Part shown: positions 1 through 8,637 of the stretch, piece after piece
How the letters are laid out: the number at the start of each line of letters is the position of its first letter
Position numbering within the stretch: position 1 is the first letter of the stretch
Assembly (NCBI RefSeq): GCF_019056515.1
Contig: NZ_CP064873.1
Location: 2,232,001 to 2,296,000, forward strand
Direction of reading: 5' to 3'
Origin: Microbacterium paraoxydans
GTDB taxonomy: Bacteria > Actinomycetota > Actinomycetes > Actinomycetales > Microbacteriaceae
DNA length: 64,000 bases
Notes under the pieces: model-generated
The model's input: only the letters and a program-made list of their open reading frames with translations
Databases searched by the model: none
Told to the model about the DNA's origin: nothing
Made by a program: the position numbers and the translations under genes

Positions 1-426
1 GCGCGTGGGGCGGATCACGCCGACCCCGAGGTAGTCGACCGTGCCGGGCGGCAGCGCGGCGACCTCCTCGAGGTGCGCGGAGGTGTTCGCGGTCAGCCCG
101 ATCAGGGCCTCCGGGCCGAGGAGCTCGCGCGCGCGGAGCACCGAGGCGTCCGCCTGACCGAGGTGCACCCCGTCCACCCTGGCGCCGCGACGACGGGCCT
201 CGACGGCCGCATCGAGGCGATCGTTCACGACGAGCAGCGCGCGACCGTCGATGGCCGCGGACAGAGCGAGGAGCTGCACGACGGTCTCCTCGTCCGTCGT
301 CTCCTTGTCGCGCAGCTGCACGATGCGGACACCGCCGGCCACCGCTTCGCGGACGGTCGCGACCACCCCGCGTGCGCCACACAGCAACCGATCGGTGACG
401 AGGTAGAGGGACAGGTCGACGGTCAT
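1..426 (-). CDS. thiE: Thiamine-phosphate synthase ThiE, 5' part only
   Basis: ThiE couples hydroxymethylpyrimidine diphosphate with thiazole phosphate to give thiamine monophosphate in the cytoplasm. The 142 codons in the window read as the N-terminal two thirds of a TIM barrel, with the typical segments YLVTDR near residue 9, VQLRDKE near residue 36, VNDR near residue 65 and DGVHLGQ near residue 84. The gene runs off the left edge, so its C terminus is missing here. Its ATG overlaps the stop of thiM (ATGA), so the two are translationally coupled and share the upstream TPP riboswitch. Family assignment is firm. Confidence 0.93.
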   Translation of the reverse strand, partial: MTVDLSLYLVTDRLLCGARGVVATVREAVAGGVRIVQLRDKETTDEETVVQLLALSAAIDGRALLVVNDRLDAAVEARRRGARVDGVHLGQADASVLRARELLGPEALIGLTANTSAHLEEVAALPPGTVDYLGVGVIRPTR

Positions 427-1271
427 CGGGTCTCCTCCTCGACGCGGGCGCGGTCCCGGAGATCCGCCGCGGTCACGGCGGACAGCGCATCGAGCAGTCC
501 GACGGCGAAGCTGCCCGGTCCGCGGGAGGTCTCCGCCGCCTGCTCGGCCGCGACCGTGTAGACGAGGGTCGCCGCGGCCACCGCCGTCAGCGCATCGGTC
601 CCGGTACCGCGGGACGCCCCGAGGAAGGCCGCCATCACGGCCCCCAGCGCGCAGCCGCCGCCCGTCACCCGCGTGAGCAGCTCGTGCCCGTTGGCGATGC
701 GGATCACCCGTTCCCCGTCGGTGAGGAGGTCGACCGGGCCGGAGACGGCGACCACGGAGCCGTACCGGTCGGCGAGCTCGCGCGCAGACGAGGCCGCCGC
801 CTCGGTGCCGTCCGTCGCATCGACGCCGCGGCCGCCGCTGCTGTGCCCGGCGAGCGCGAGGATCTCCGACGCGTTGCCGCGGATGGCGGTCGGGCGCCGC
901 GCGGCCAGCTCGTGGGCCAGCGCCGTCCGCACCGGGAGCGCGCCGATCGCGACGGGATCGAGCACCCAGGGCGTGGCGGCGGCGAGCGCTCCGGCCACGG
1001 CTTCCCGACTCGCCTCCCGCTGCTCCGCGGTCGGCGTCCCGAGGTTGACGAGGAGCCCCGAGGCGGCACCCGCGAACGGTCCGGCCTCGCCGACGATGTC
1101 GACCATCGCCGGCGCCGCACCGAGCGCGAGCAGCACGTTGGCGGTGAACCCCGTCACGACGGCGTTCGTGAGGCAGTGCGTCAACGGCGGCGCAGCCCGG
1201 ACCTCCTCCCGCAGCCTTCCCGCCGTGACGGCGAGGTCGAGGACGGATTCCGGACGCACAGGATCGCTCAT
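423..1271 (-). CDS. thiM: Hydroxyethylthiazole kinase ThiM
   Basis: ThiM phosphorylates the thiazole alcohol so that ThiE can use it, a salvage step of thiamine synthesis. The 282-residue product carries the family segments PLTHCLTN (near residue 29), [12 protein letters not shown], the WVLDPVA loop, RGNASEI and the C-terminal anion-hole motif [10 protein letters not shown], and is of usual length. The ATG lies just past the 3' side of the TPP aptamer, whose GGGATG segment includes the only plausible ribosome-binding purines, so ligand binding could mask translation start. It overlaps thiE by four bases and forms a two-gene salvage operon. Confidence 0.95.
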   Translation of the reverse strand: MSDPVRPESVLDLAVTAGRLREEVRAAPPLTHCLTNAVVTGFTANVLLALGAAPAMVDIVGEAGPFAGAASGLLVNLGTPTAEQREASREAVAGALAAATPWVLDPVAIGALPVRTALAHELAARRPTAIRGNASEILALAGHSSGGRGVDATDGTEAAASSARELADRYGSVVAVSGPVDLLTDGERVIRIANGHELLTRVTGGGCALGAVMAAFLGASRGTGTDALTAVAAATLVYTVAAEQAAETSRGPGSFAVGLLDALSAVTAADLRDRARVEEETR

Positions 1272-1276
1272 TGCGA

Positions 1277-1356
1277 CATCCCTTCGCTAGTACGAACTAG
1301 ATCAGGTTCGACGGGTGTGATCTCAGCCGCGGATGCGGCACCCCGTGTCACTGCCT
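1277..1356 (-). promoter_or_regulatory. TPP riboswitch (THI element)
   Basis: Read on the minus strand the segment contains the conserved pyrimidine-sensing core GCTGAGATCACACCCG, preceded by a GGGGTGCC arm and followed by CGAACCTGATC and GCGAAGGGATG. This is the textbook THI-box order. It lies between the epimerase stop and the thiM ATG, 6 bases from the latter, so it most likely controls translation start of thiM-thiE. I see no terminator hairpin with a T tract between aptamer and gene. Confidence 0.95.
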
Positions 1357-1362
1357 CGCAGT

Positions 1363-2334
1363 CTAGCGAGCGAAGGCGTCGAGCAGCGCCCGCTCCTCCG
1401 TCCGCGTGAGTCCGGCGCGGCGCTCCCGGTCCACGCCCCGTTCGCGCTCGTCCGCCACGACGCGTTCCAGCGTCTCTTCGAGGGGCCGGATCCTACCTCC
1501 GCTGCGCCGGTACCGCGCGTTCGAGCGGGTCATGAATCCGCTCATCTCGGGCGGCAGCCACAGCGGGAGCGAGCGCGGCCCCGCCCAGTATGCGACACCC
1601 TCCGCGACGAGACGCTCCTCCGTGCCGACGATGACCGGACCGGTGTGCCCGGTGGAAGCGCGCACCGTACGCAGCACGTCCTCCAGGTCGCGCACGTCGC
1701 CGATCGCGTTGACGGCGCCGGTGACAGTGGCGGACATGACGAAGGCGGCGACGTCCTCGACGTCGATGACCTCCGCCGTGCGCCCGTCGAGCGGCGGGAG
1801 CAGCACCGGCTCGTCCAGGGCCCGGAGGAACGCCGCGGCCCAGTAGCCGAAGCGATCGCTCGGGTCGCCGTCGCCGACGATGAGGCCGGGACGGACGAGG
1901 AGCGCGCGGTCGCCGAGGCTCTCCTGCACGGCGTCCTCCGCCGCGACCTTCTGCCGCGCGTAGTCGTCGTCCTCACCGGCCTGCGCCGCCGGGTGGCGCG
2001 GGGCCGACTCGTCCGTCCCGACCGTCTCGTCGTCGCGGTACACCGACATCGACGAGATGTACGTCCACCGGGCGGCACGGTCGCCGAGTGCGCGGACCGC
2101 CCCGGAGACATGTTCGACGCGGGAGGAGACGTCGACGACGTGGTCCCAGTCGGTGCGCGAGACGACGTCATAGGCGTCCTCGTCGTCGCGGTCGGCGAGC
2201 ACGAGGGTCGCTCCCGGTGGCGCCGGCCGCCCGCCGCGGGCCAGGCAGGTCACCGACGCCCCCGCCCCCAACGCGTGCGCGGCGATGCGCCCCGACAGCC
2301 ATCCGGTTCCCCCCAGGATCAGCACATCCGTCAT
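1363..2334 (-). CDS. NAD-dependent epimerase/dehydratase family protein
   Basis: The 323-residue product is an extended short-chain dehydrogenase. The nucleotide-binding motif GGTGWLSGRIA sits at residue 8, a YISSMSVY segment supplies the active-site serine region, and a YARQK segment supplies the Tyr-x-x-x-Lys catalytic pair. It looks most like actinobacterial proteins annotated as NAD-dependent epimerase or isoflavone-reductase-like; the substrate cannot be read from the sequence. It ends seven bases before the TPP riboswitch on the same strand, so transcription may read through, but nothing else ties it to thiamine. Confidence 0.85.
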   Translation of the reverse strand: MTDVLILGGTGWLSGRIAAHALGAGASVTCLARGGRPAPPGATLVLADRDDEDAYDVVSRTDWDHVVDVSSRVEHVSGAVRALGDRAARWTYISSMSVYRDDETVGTDESAPRHPAAQAGEDDDYARQKVAAEDAVQESLGDRALLVRPGLIVGDGDPSDRFGYWAAAFLRALDEPVLLPPLDGRTAEVIDVEDVAAFVMSATVTGAVNAIGDVRDLEDVLRTVRASTGHTGPVIVGTEERLVAEGVAYWAGPRSLPLWLPPEMSGFMTRSNARYRRSGGRIRPLEETLERVVADERERGVDRERRAGLTRTEERALLDAFAR

Positions 2335-2394
2335 GTGCCCATGTCATCAGGATCGACGACTCGGGGGAAGGGCCTCCGCTCAGAGCGGAGCGAC

Positions 2395-2561
2395 ACATCC
2401 CACCCCGCGAACACCGCCCACCGCGCGAGCACAGGCCATCACGCGGACACAGGCCCTCACGCGAACACCGCCCACCACGCGAGCTCAGGCCCTCACGCGA
2501 GCACAGGCCATGGGCGCTGCTGTCGCCTGATGCCGCGCGAACGCCTGATGCCGCGCGGGCT
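2395..2561. repeat. 18-bp tandem repeat array, degenerate
   Basis: Seven consecutive 18-bp units run from 2395 to 2520, with a consensus close to ACAGGCCCTCACGCGAGC. Two further 18-bp units of another sequence, CCTGATGCCGCGCGAACG and its near copy, occupy 2526-2561. The array fills most of the space between the epimerase start and the DUF402 stop. Because 18 is a multiple of three, both strands stay open and give six-residue peptide repeats, but no start signal supports a gene. Confidence 0.8.
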
Positions 2562-2593
2562 CGGCGCCGTCGCGGAGGCCGGCCCCGAAGCGG

Positions 2594-3313
2594 TCAGGGG
2601 ATGACGATCTGGTCGAGGCCGTCCAACACCGGGATCGTCCACGACGGGTCCGGTCGCCAGTCGATCCACTCCCGATCGAACGGCCAGTCGCCGGCATGGA
2701 ACGACGCGATGGCCGCGACCGCGTGCCGCTCGATCTGCGCGGCCTGCGCGGCGGTCAGCCGTCCCTGGTCGACGGCGGCGACCAGCTCGTCCTCGTCCTT
2801 CATCGCCACGCGCCCGTCCAGTGCGATCTCGACGTCGAGGACGTGATCGGAGGTGTAGGTGGCACTGTCGGTGCGCAGGTGCGCGTTCTCGAGGTTGACG
2901 TACCAGCCGGCGAAGTCCCACGTCGTCCCGGTGACCGAGCTCCAGAACAGCCAGACCGACCACGGCACTCCCGCGGGCGCGATGCGCAGGATGCCGTTGC
3001 CCCACCACTCCTCGACGATCCGGCGCCGGGGCTCCCGCCACCGCCGATCGAGCGGGACGGCCCGGATGCGCTCCCCGTCCCGCGTGCCCTGACCTTCCTG
3101 CTGCGTCCCGGCGGCGAGCCACGCGACGAGACCGCGCTCATCGTCACGGACGACGCGCATGGGGGTGACGGTCGCCGCCTCCCCCGTGGTCCACCCCGGC
3201 TTGCGGTAGTGCCAGTCGAGCTGCGCACCCGGCGAGAGGAACGGTCCCTCCCCGAGCGATCGCGCTCCGGCGGGGACCGAGGGTGGCGTGGGCTGCAGGA
3301 GGAGGCTCGTCAT
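2594..3313 (-). CDS. DUF402 domain protein
   Basis: The 239-residue product carries the DUF402 fold of the FomD/FAU-1 type: WYVNLENAHLR near residue 135, HVLDVEIALDG near residue 155 and the KDEDEL segment followed by GRLTAAQAAQIERHA. These acidic and aromatic motifs correspond to the metal and phosphate-binding region in characterised members, some of which hydrolyse nucleoside di- and triphosphates. The substrate here is not known. The ATG stands six bases after a TAGCGT -10 box, so the message is probably leaderless. Confidence 0.82.
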   Translation of the reverse strand: MTSLLLQPTPPSVPAGARSLGEGPFLSPGAQLDWHYRKPGWTTGEAATVTPMRVVRDDERGLVAWLAAGTQQEGQGTRDGERIRAVPLDRRWREPRRRIVEEWWGNGILRIAPAGVPWSVWLFWSSVTGTTWDFAGWYVNLENAHLRTDSATYTSDHVLDVEIALDGRVAMKDEDELVAAVDQGRLTAAQAAQIERHAVAAIASFHAGDWPFDREWIDWRPDPSWTIPVLDGLDQIVIP

Positions 3314-3319
3314 CCGGCC

Positions 3320-3325
3320 ACGCTA
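3320..3325 (-). promoter_or_regulatory. Leaderless -10 box of the DUF402 gene
   Basis: TAGCGT on the minus strand is followed by six bases and then ATG at 3313. No Shine-Dalgarno sequence fits in that gap. Confidence 0.6.
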
Positions 3326-3330
3326 TCGCG

Positions 3331-3367
3331 AGAGCGCACGGCTCCCCGGAAAGGGGCCGTGCGCTCT
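3331..3367 (-). terminator. Terminator of pheST
   Basis: The arms AGAGCGCACGG (3331-3341) and CCGTGCGCTCT (3357-3367) pair perfectly around a CCCC/GGGG inner stem, starting six bases after the pheT stop. There is no T tract, as usual in very high-GC genomes. It also overlaps the upstream half of the DUF402 promoter. Confidence 0.75.
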
Positions 3368-3372
3368 CCCGA

Positions 3373-5892
3373 TCAGTCGCGGAGGGCGGCGCCGAAGCGC
3401 TCCGCGGCCACGGCGACGCCCGCCATCTTCGCCTCGGAGGCCTCCGCGGCGGTCAGCGTGCGGTCGTCGGCGCGGAAGCGCAGGGCGAACGTCAGCGACT
3501 TCGATCCCTCGGGCACACCCTCGCCGCGGTAGTCGTCCACGAGCCGGACGGACTCCAGCAGCGCGCCAGCGCCCTCGGCGAGAGCCGCGCGGACCTCGCC
3601 TGCCGGCACCTCGGCCGGGAGCGTGAGCGAGACGTCCTGCGTCGCGGCCGGGAACGTGGACAGCGACGCCGCCACGATGCGTCCTCCGGCGAGCGTGAGC
3701 AGCCGGTCGAGGTCGAGCTCCAGCACGGTGGCGCGACCGGGCAGATCGGCCTCCTCGGCGACGGCCGGATGCAGCTCGCCGACGTAGCCGACCTCCTCGC
3801 CGGCGGCGACCAGCGCACCGGTGCGTCCGGGATGGAGCGCGGCGCGCTGCGTCTGCACGACGTCGATCTCGATGCCCGCGGCGGCCCCGATCACGCGGAC
3901 CGCGTCGAGCGCCTCGACGAGCCCGGCGGCCTCGGCGGCACGCCCCGGCTGACGCGGCGACACATTGCCGGTCAGCAGCACCGCGACGTGGCGCTCCTGC
4001 GGGGGGATGGAGGCGTCGAGCTCGGCGAGCACCTCATCCGACGGCCGGACACCCAGCGGCGGGACCTCGGCGGTGCCGTACTCCACGCCGGGCTCCGGGA
4101 CGAACACGGCCCCGGTCTCGAACAGCGCGAGATCCGTGAGCCCGCGCGAGATGTTGCGGTGCGCGGTCTGCAGCAGACCCGGGATGAGCGAGCGCCGCAG
4201 GAACGGCACCTGCCCGTCGAGCGGGTTCGCGAGGCGGATGCTGGGCAGGTGCTCACCGGACGCGGAGCCGTGCAGATCGTTCTGCGCCTCGGTCGTGAAC
4301 GGGAACGCCGGAGTCTCCACGAACCCGGCGGCTGCGAGAGCGTTCGCCACGCGGCGACGCCCCTGCTGGTGGGCCGTGAGACCGCGACCGGACGGCGGCG
4401 TCGGCAGCACCGCGGGGATGCGGTCGAGTCCGTGGATGCGGGCGACCTCCTCGGCGAGCGACCACTTGTCGGTGAGGTCCGGGCGCCAGGTCGGCGGGAT
4501 GACCGTCCACCCGCCCTGGGTCCCTGAGCCTGTCGAAGGGCTGACCTCCGCCCCGATCGTCGTGAGCGCCCCGGTGATCTCGTCGTCGGTGTAGTCGACG
4601 CCGATCAGCCCCTGTACGAAGCCGCGCGGGAGCTCGATCTCGGCGACGAAGACCTCGGCGAAGAGCGCTCCGCCCTCCTCCGTGAGCGTGCCGCCGGCGA
4701 GCTCGACCATGAGGTCGGCTGCACGCCGGGCCGCGACGAAGGGGATCAGCGGGTCGACGCCCCGCTCGAAGCGCTTGGACGCCTCGCTCGGGAGCTTGTG
4801 ACGGCGGGCCGTGCGGGCGATGGTCGTCGCGTCGAAGGTCGCCGCCTCGATGAGCACGTTCCGCGTGGTGTCGCTCATCTCGGTGGTGCCGCCGCCCATG
4901 ACACCGGCGAGGCCGATGGGACCGGAGTCGTCGGTGATGAGGAGGTCTTCGACGTGCAGCTTCCGCTCCACGCCGTCGAGCGTGGTCATCTTCTCCCCCG
5001 GCGTCGCGCGACGGACGGTGATGCCGCCCGTGAGCTTGTCGAGGTCGTAGCCGTGCAGCGGCTGCCCGAGCTCGAGCATGACGTAGTTCGTGATGTCGAT
5101 GAGCACACCCAGCGACCGCATGCCCGCGAGGCTCAGGCGCGCGATCATCCACGGCGGGGTGGGTCGCGACGGATCGACGTCGCGCACGACCCGGGTGACG
5201 AACTCGCTCGCGCCGACCTTGCCGCGCACCGGCGCCTGGTCGTCGACCACGGCCGTGTGTCCGGAACCGGGCTGCAGCTCGGCGAAGTCGCGCTCGGCGG
5301 GGTCGCGGAAGGCCGCCCCCGTGGCGTGGGAGTACTCACGGGCGACGCCGCGCACCGAGAACGCGTAGCCGCGGTCCGGCGTGACGTTGATCTCCACCGC
5401 GACGTCGTCGAGGCCCAGCAGCGCGATCGCGTCCGTGCCCACGGGCGCATCGATGCCGAGGTCGCTCAGCACGACGATGCCGTTGTGCTCGTCGCCGAGA
5501 CCCAGCTCGCGCGCGGAGGCGATCATGCCGTCGGAGACGTGACCGTAGGTCTTGCGGGCGGCGATGGGGAACGGACCGGGAAGGACGGCGCCGGGCAGGG
5601 TCACGACGACCTTGTCCCCGACGACGAAGTTGTGCGCGCCGCAGACGATCCCGCGGACACCGCCGTGCTCGGGACCGACGTCGACCTGGCACCAGTTGAT
5701 GGTCTTGCCGTTCGACTGGGGCTCCGGTTCGAGCGAGACGACCTGGCCGACCACCACGGGACCCGTGATGTCGAAGCGGTGCACGTCCTCCTCTTCGAAG
5801 CCGACGGTCACCAGCGCCGCGAGGACGTCCTCGGGCGTGGCATCCGCTGCCAGGTCGACGTACTCACGCAGCCACGAAAGCGGGACGCGCAT
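3373..5892 (-). CDS. pheT: Phenylalanine-tRNA ligase beta subunit
   Basis: PheT forms the alpha2-beta2 synthetase with PheS and carries tRNA recognition and editing. I start it at [13 protein letters not shown], giving 839 residues, the normal size. Visible domains are the OB-fold tRNA-binding region (VVVGQVV to GIVCGAHNF), the B5 region (NVTPDRGYAF), the editing domain, the catalytic-like core (LPSEASKRFERGVDP) and a C-terminal ferredoxin-like FDX-ACB domain (SLSTFPAATQDVSL). The start overlaps the pheS stop by one base (TGATG). A short repeat-like insertion at 4516-4540 adds PSTGSGTQGG between domains. Confidence 0.96.
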   Translation of the reverse strand: MRVPLSWLREYVDLAADATPEDVLAALVTVGFEEEDVHRFDITGPVVVGQVVSLEPEPQSNGKTINWCQVDVGPEHGGVRGIVCGAHNFVVGDKVVVTLPGAVLPGPFPIAARKTYGHVSDGMIASARELGLGDEHNGIVVLSDLGIDAPVGTDAIALLGLDDVAVEINVTPDRGYAFSVRGVAREYSHATGAAFRDPAERDFAELQPGSGHTAVVDDQAPVRGKVGASEFVTRVVRDVDPSRPTPPWMIARLSLAGMRSLGVLIDITNYVMLELGQPLHGYDLDKLTGGITVRRATPGEKMTTLDGVERKLHVEDLLITDDSGPIGLAGVMGGGTTEMSDTTRNVLIEAATFDATTIARTARRHKLPSEASKRFERGVDPLIPFVAARRAADLMVELAGGTLTEEGGALFAEVFVAEIELPRGFVQGLIGVDYTDDEITGALTTIGAEVSPSTGSGTQGGWTVIPPTWRPDLTDKWSLAEEVARIHGLDRIPAVLPTPPSGRGLTAHQQGRRRVANALAAAGFVETPAFPFTTEAQNDLHGSASGEHLPSIRLANPLDGQVPFLRRSLIPGLLQTAHRNISRGLTDLALFETGAVFVPEPGVEYGTAEVPPLGVRPSDEVLAELDASIPPQERHVAVLLTGNVSPRQPGRAAEAAGLVEALDAVRVIGAAAGIEIDVVQTQRAALHPGRTGALVAAGEEVGYVGELHPAVAEEADLPGRATVLELDLDRLLTLAGGRIVAASLSTFPAATQDVSLTLPAEVPAGEVRAALAEGAGALLESVRLVDDYRGEGVPEGSKSLTFALRFRADDRTLTAAEASEAKMAGVAVAAERFGAALRD
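4516..4540. repeat. Dispersed-type palindromic motif inside pheT
   Basis: The core GGTCCCTGAGCCTGTCGAA is a motif I recall as widely scattered in intergenic DNA of Microbacteriaceae and some proteobacteria. Here it lies in frame within pheT and encodes a Ser/Thr/Gly-rich linker. Only one copy is visible in this window, so its repeat status rests on recollection. Confidence 0.5.
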
Positions 5893-6932
5893 CACACCAC
5901 CATCCCGTACTGCTCGCTGAAACGGATATCGCCCTCGGCCATGTCGCGCATGTCCTGCACATCGCTGCGGAACATCAGGCCCCGCTCGATGCCCATGCCG
6001 AACGCGAAGCCGCTGTACACCTCCGGGTCGATCCCGGCCGCGCGCAGCACGTTCGGGTTGACCATGCCGCAGCCGCCCCACTCGATCCAGCGCGCGCCGC
6101 CCTTGAAGGTCGGGTGCCACAGGTCGAGCTCGGCGGAGGGCTCGGTGAAGGGGAAGTAGTTCGTGCGGAAGCGGGTCTTGGCCTCCGGACCGAAGAGCTG
6201 CTTCGCGAAGTGGTCGAGCGTGCCCTTGAGGTGCGCCATCGTGATGCCCTTGTCGACGACCAGCCCCTCGAACTGCGTGAAGACCGGGAGGTGCGTGGCG
6301 TCGAACTCGTCGGTGCGGTACACGCGGCCCGGGCACAGCACGTAGATGGGGACCTCGCGGTTCAGCATCGACCGCACCTGCACCGGGCTCGTGTGCGTGC
6401 GCATGACGAGGTGGCGCGAGGTCGGGTCGACGTAGAAGGTGTCCTGCTCCTGGCGGGCGGGGTGGTCGACGTCGAAGTTCAGCGCGTCGAAGTTGAACCA
6501 CTCGTGCTCGAGCTCCGGCCCCTCCGCGATCTCCCACCCCATGCCGACGAAGATGTCCTCGACGTGGTCCTGCAGGAGAGCGAGCGGGTGCCGGGCGCCC
6601 ACACGCGTCCGCGACGGGACGGCGGTGATGTCGACGCGCTCGGCCTCCAGGCGCGCGGCGACCTCGGCGGCGGCCAGCTCGGCCTCCTTCGCCGCGAGCG
6701 CCTGGTTCACACGACCGCGGCCCTGGCCGACGAGCTTGCCGAACGCGGCCTTGTTCTCGGGGGCGACCTGGCGCATCGAGGCGTTCAGGACCGCGAGCGG
6801 CGATCCCTCCGCGACGTGCGCCGCACGGGCGGCTTTCAGCGCGGCGGTGTCGGCGGCCGCGTCGATCGCCGCGAGGGCGTCGGCGACAGCGGCTTCGACC
6901 GCTTCGGGGGTGATTTCCGGAGACTCTGACAC
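5892..6932 (-). CDS. pheS: Phenylalanine-tRNA ligase alpha subunit
   Basis: PheS is the catalytic subunit that charges tRNA-Phe. The 346 residues include the N-terminal coiled coil, then [14 protein letters not shown], motif 2 region [17 protein letters not shown] and motif 3 [11 protein letters not shown], the last being the class II ATP-binding arginine loop. The start is GTG, eight bases after a TAGACT -10 box with no Shine-Dalgarno, suggesting a leaderless or nearly leaderless transcript. It is co-transcribed with pheT. Confidence 0.96.
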   Translation of the reverse strand: MSESPEITPEAVEAAVADALAAIDAAADTAALKAARAAHVAEGSPLAVLNASMRQVAPENKAAFGKLVGQGRGRVNQALAAKEAELAAAEVAARLEAERVDITAVPSRTRVGARHPLALLQDHVEDIFVGMGWEIAEGPELEHEWFNFDALNFDVDHPARQEQDTFYVDPTSRHLVMRTHTSPVQVRSMLNREVPIYVLCPGRVYRTDEFDATHLPVFTQFEGLVVDKGITMAHLKGTLDHFAKQLFGPEAKTRFRTNYFPFTEPSAELDLWHPTFKGGARWIEWGGCGMVNPNVLRAAGIDPEVYSGFAFGMGIERGLMFRSDVQDMRDMAEGDIRFSEQYGMVV

Positions 6933-6940
6933 GGGAGTCG

Positions 6941-6946
6941 AGTCTA
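6941..6946 (-). promoter_or_regulatory. -10 box of pheST
   Basis: TAGACT on the minus strand lies eight bases before the pheS GTG. It is embedded in the 5' arm of the terminator hairpin that ends the neighbouring transporter operon. Confidence 0.55.
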
Positions 6947-6977
6947 CCGGCGCGGGACGGGCGCCCCGCGCCGGTAG
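6944..6977 (-). terminator. Terminator of the glutamate-type transporter operon
   Basis: CTACCGGCGCGGG (6944-6956) and CCCGCGCCGGTAG (6965-6977) form a perfect 13-bp stem with an 8-base loop, starting five bases after the permease stop. It overlaps the pheS -10 box. Confidence 0.75.
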
Positions 6978-6981
6978 CGGC

Positions 6982-7908
6982 TCAGAGGCCGGAAGCGCCG
7001 GAGCTGTTGGCGTCGAACTTGCCCAGCCCGCGCTGCGCCACGATGAGCGACGTGTTCGTCTCGCCGTCGTGCTGGCGAGGGTCCGCCTCGTCCGGTCCGG
7101 CCTTGGCCGAGCGCTTCGCCCGACGCTGCAGGCGGTAGGCGATGTAGGACAGCACCAGACAGACCGCGACGTACATCGAGCCGCCGACGATCGCGGCGGG
7201 GATCAGCGGCGACCCGTAGGGCGCCTGGTTGCCGATCTGGTTGATGACGTACAGCAGCTCCTGGTACGTGATGATGAAGCCGAGCGCGGTGTCCTTCAGG
7301 GCCACCACGAGCTGCGCGATGATCACGGGCATCATCGCCCGGACGGCCTGCGGGATGAGGATGAAGTACATGACCCCGGTCTTGCGCAGGCCGATCGCGT
7401 AGCCGGCCTCCTTCTGTCCGCGCGGCAGCGACTCGATCCCGGCACGGAGCACCTCCGCGAGCACGGAGCCGTTGTAGACGATGAGCGCGATGACCACCGC
7501 GTAGTACGGGGGCATCCGGATGCCGATCACCGGAAGGCCGTAGTACAGCAGCATCATGAGGATCAGGACGGGGATCGCCCGCATGATCTCGATGATCCAC
7601 CGCACCGGTTCGCGCACCCAGGCGTGCTCGGAGAGGCGGCCGATGCCGAGGACGAAGCCGAGGACCAGCGAGCCGACACCGGCGACGGCGAAGGCGGAGA
7701 GCGTGCTGAGCAGGCCCTCCCCGAAACGCACCCAGACCGCCGAGTAGGTGAAGATGTTCCACTTCTCCGCGGAGAACTGGCCGGTGGCGTACAGGCGCCA
7801 GACCACCCAGCCGAGCACGGCGAGGACGACGAGGATCGTGACGGCACCGATGATCCGGTTGCGGGCGACCGCGCGGGGGCCCGGGACGTCGAACAGGACG
7901 GAACTCAT
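6982..7908 (-). CDS. gluD: Amino-acid ABC transporter permease, GluD-like
   Basis: This 308-residue inner-membrane permease has an N-terminal cytoplasmic stretch, a first membrane helix at about residues 20-40, and then the HisM/GltK-type core with the EAA-loop segment [21 protein letters not shown] that contacts the ATPase. It starts at MSSVLFDV; longer reading frames upstream are out of phase with the real protein. Its ATG overlaps the stop of the upstream permease (ATGA). A charged C-terminal tail of about 45 residues follows the last helix. With the adjacent genes it forms a polar amino acid importer, most likely for glutamate. Confidence 0.9.
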   Translation of the reverse strand: MSSVLFDVPGPRAVARNRIIGAVTILVVLAVLGWVVWRLYATGQFSAEKWNIFTYSAVWVRFGEGLLSTLSAFAVAGVGSLVLGFVLGIGRLSEHAWVREPVRWIIEIMRAIPVLILMMLLYYGLPVIGIRMPPYYAVVIALIVYNGSVLAEVLRAGIESLPRGQKEAGYAIGLRKTGVMYFILIPQAVRAMMPVIIAQLVVALKDTALGFIITYQELLYVINQIGNQAPYGSPLIPAAIVGGSMYVAVCLVLSYIAYRLQRRAKRSAKAGPDEADPRQHDGETNTSLIVAQRGLGKFDANSSGASGL

Positions 7909-8552
7909 CGCGCGACCCTCCACTTGTTCTCGAGCACGCGCTGCACCCAGCTCAGGAGCAGCACGAGCACGACGAAGATGACCATCACCCAGAGCAGCAC
8001 GACAAGGGCGTTCTCGCCCCGCTCGCTGAGCGCCGCCCGGATCGTGCCGAGGTTGACCACCGAGAAGCCGGCGGCCACCGTGGTGTTCTTCATGAGGGCG
8101 ATCAGCACGCTCATGAGCGGCGGGACCACGGACCGCGTGGCCTGGGGCAGCACGACGAAGCGCATGACCTGGCCGAAGTTGAGGCCGATGGCGCGTGCCG
8201 CCTCCGCCTGTCCGACCGGCACCGTGTTGATGCCGGCGCGGATCGCCTCCGCGACGTACGTGGCGGTGTAGATGCCGAGGGCGATCGTGGCCAGCAGCAG
8301 GGAGTTGACCCGCTCCCCCAGCAGGATCGGAAGGCAGAACGCGAAGAAGAACATCACCAGCGTGAGCGGGGTGTTCCGGATCCAGTTCACGTACACGGCG
8401 CCCACGCCGCGCGCGATCGGGACCGGGGACACGCGGGCCGCTCCGACGATGAGTCCGAGCACCACGGCGATGAGGCCACCGCCGAGGAACAGCGCGATGG
8501 TTCCCCACAGCGCTTCACCCCAGAGGTCGAGGTGGTCCGAGATCACTCCCAC
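7905..8552 (-). CDS. gluC: Amino-acid ABC transporter permease, GluC-like
   Basis: This 215-residue permease has about five membrane helices and the EAA loop AIRAGINTVPVGQAEAARAIG near the middle, as in GluC/GltJ. It is the partner of the next permease, with which it overlaps by four bases. It follows the binding-protein gene after an 85-base gap that holds a strong hairpin, a layout that usually lets the binding protein be made in excess over the membrane components. Confidence 0.92.
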   Translation of the reverse strand: MGVISDHLDLWGEALWGTIALFLGGGLIAVVLGLIVGAARVSPVPIARGVGAVYVNWIRNTPLTLVMFFFAFCLPILLGERVNSLLLATIALGIYTATYVAEAIRAGINTVPVGQAEAARAIGLNFGQVMRFVVLPQATRSVVPPLMSVLIALMKNTTVAAGFSVVNLGTIRAALSERGENALVVLLWVMVIFVVLVLLLSWVQRVLENKWRVAR

Positions 8553-8601
8553 TGCTGTGCCTTTCGGTTCGTTTCCGCGTCAGATCGACGCCGAGGAGGA
8601 C

Positions 8602-8630
8602 GGGGGCGGCCGGTCGGACCGACCGCCCCC
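8602..8630 (-). terminator. Intercistronic hairpin between binding protein and permeases
   Basis: A 13-position stem with one mismatch closes a three-base loop (GGGGGCGG and CCGCCCCC outer arms), 7 bases after the binding-protein stop. It is probably a partial terminator or an RNA 3'-end stabiliser that lowers permease expression relative to the lipoprotein. Confidence 0.6.
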
Positions 8631-8637
8631 GGAGAGA

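Noticed and set aside
3373..6537. pheT frame extended upstream into pheS
   Set aside because: The extra N-terminal part is an out-of-phase reading of pheS; the real protein begins at MRVPLSWL at 5892.
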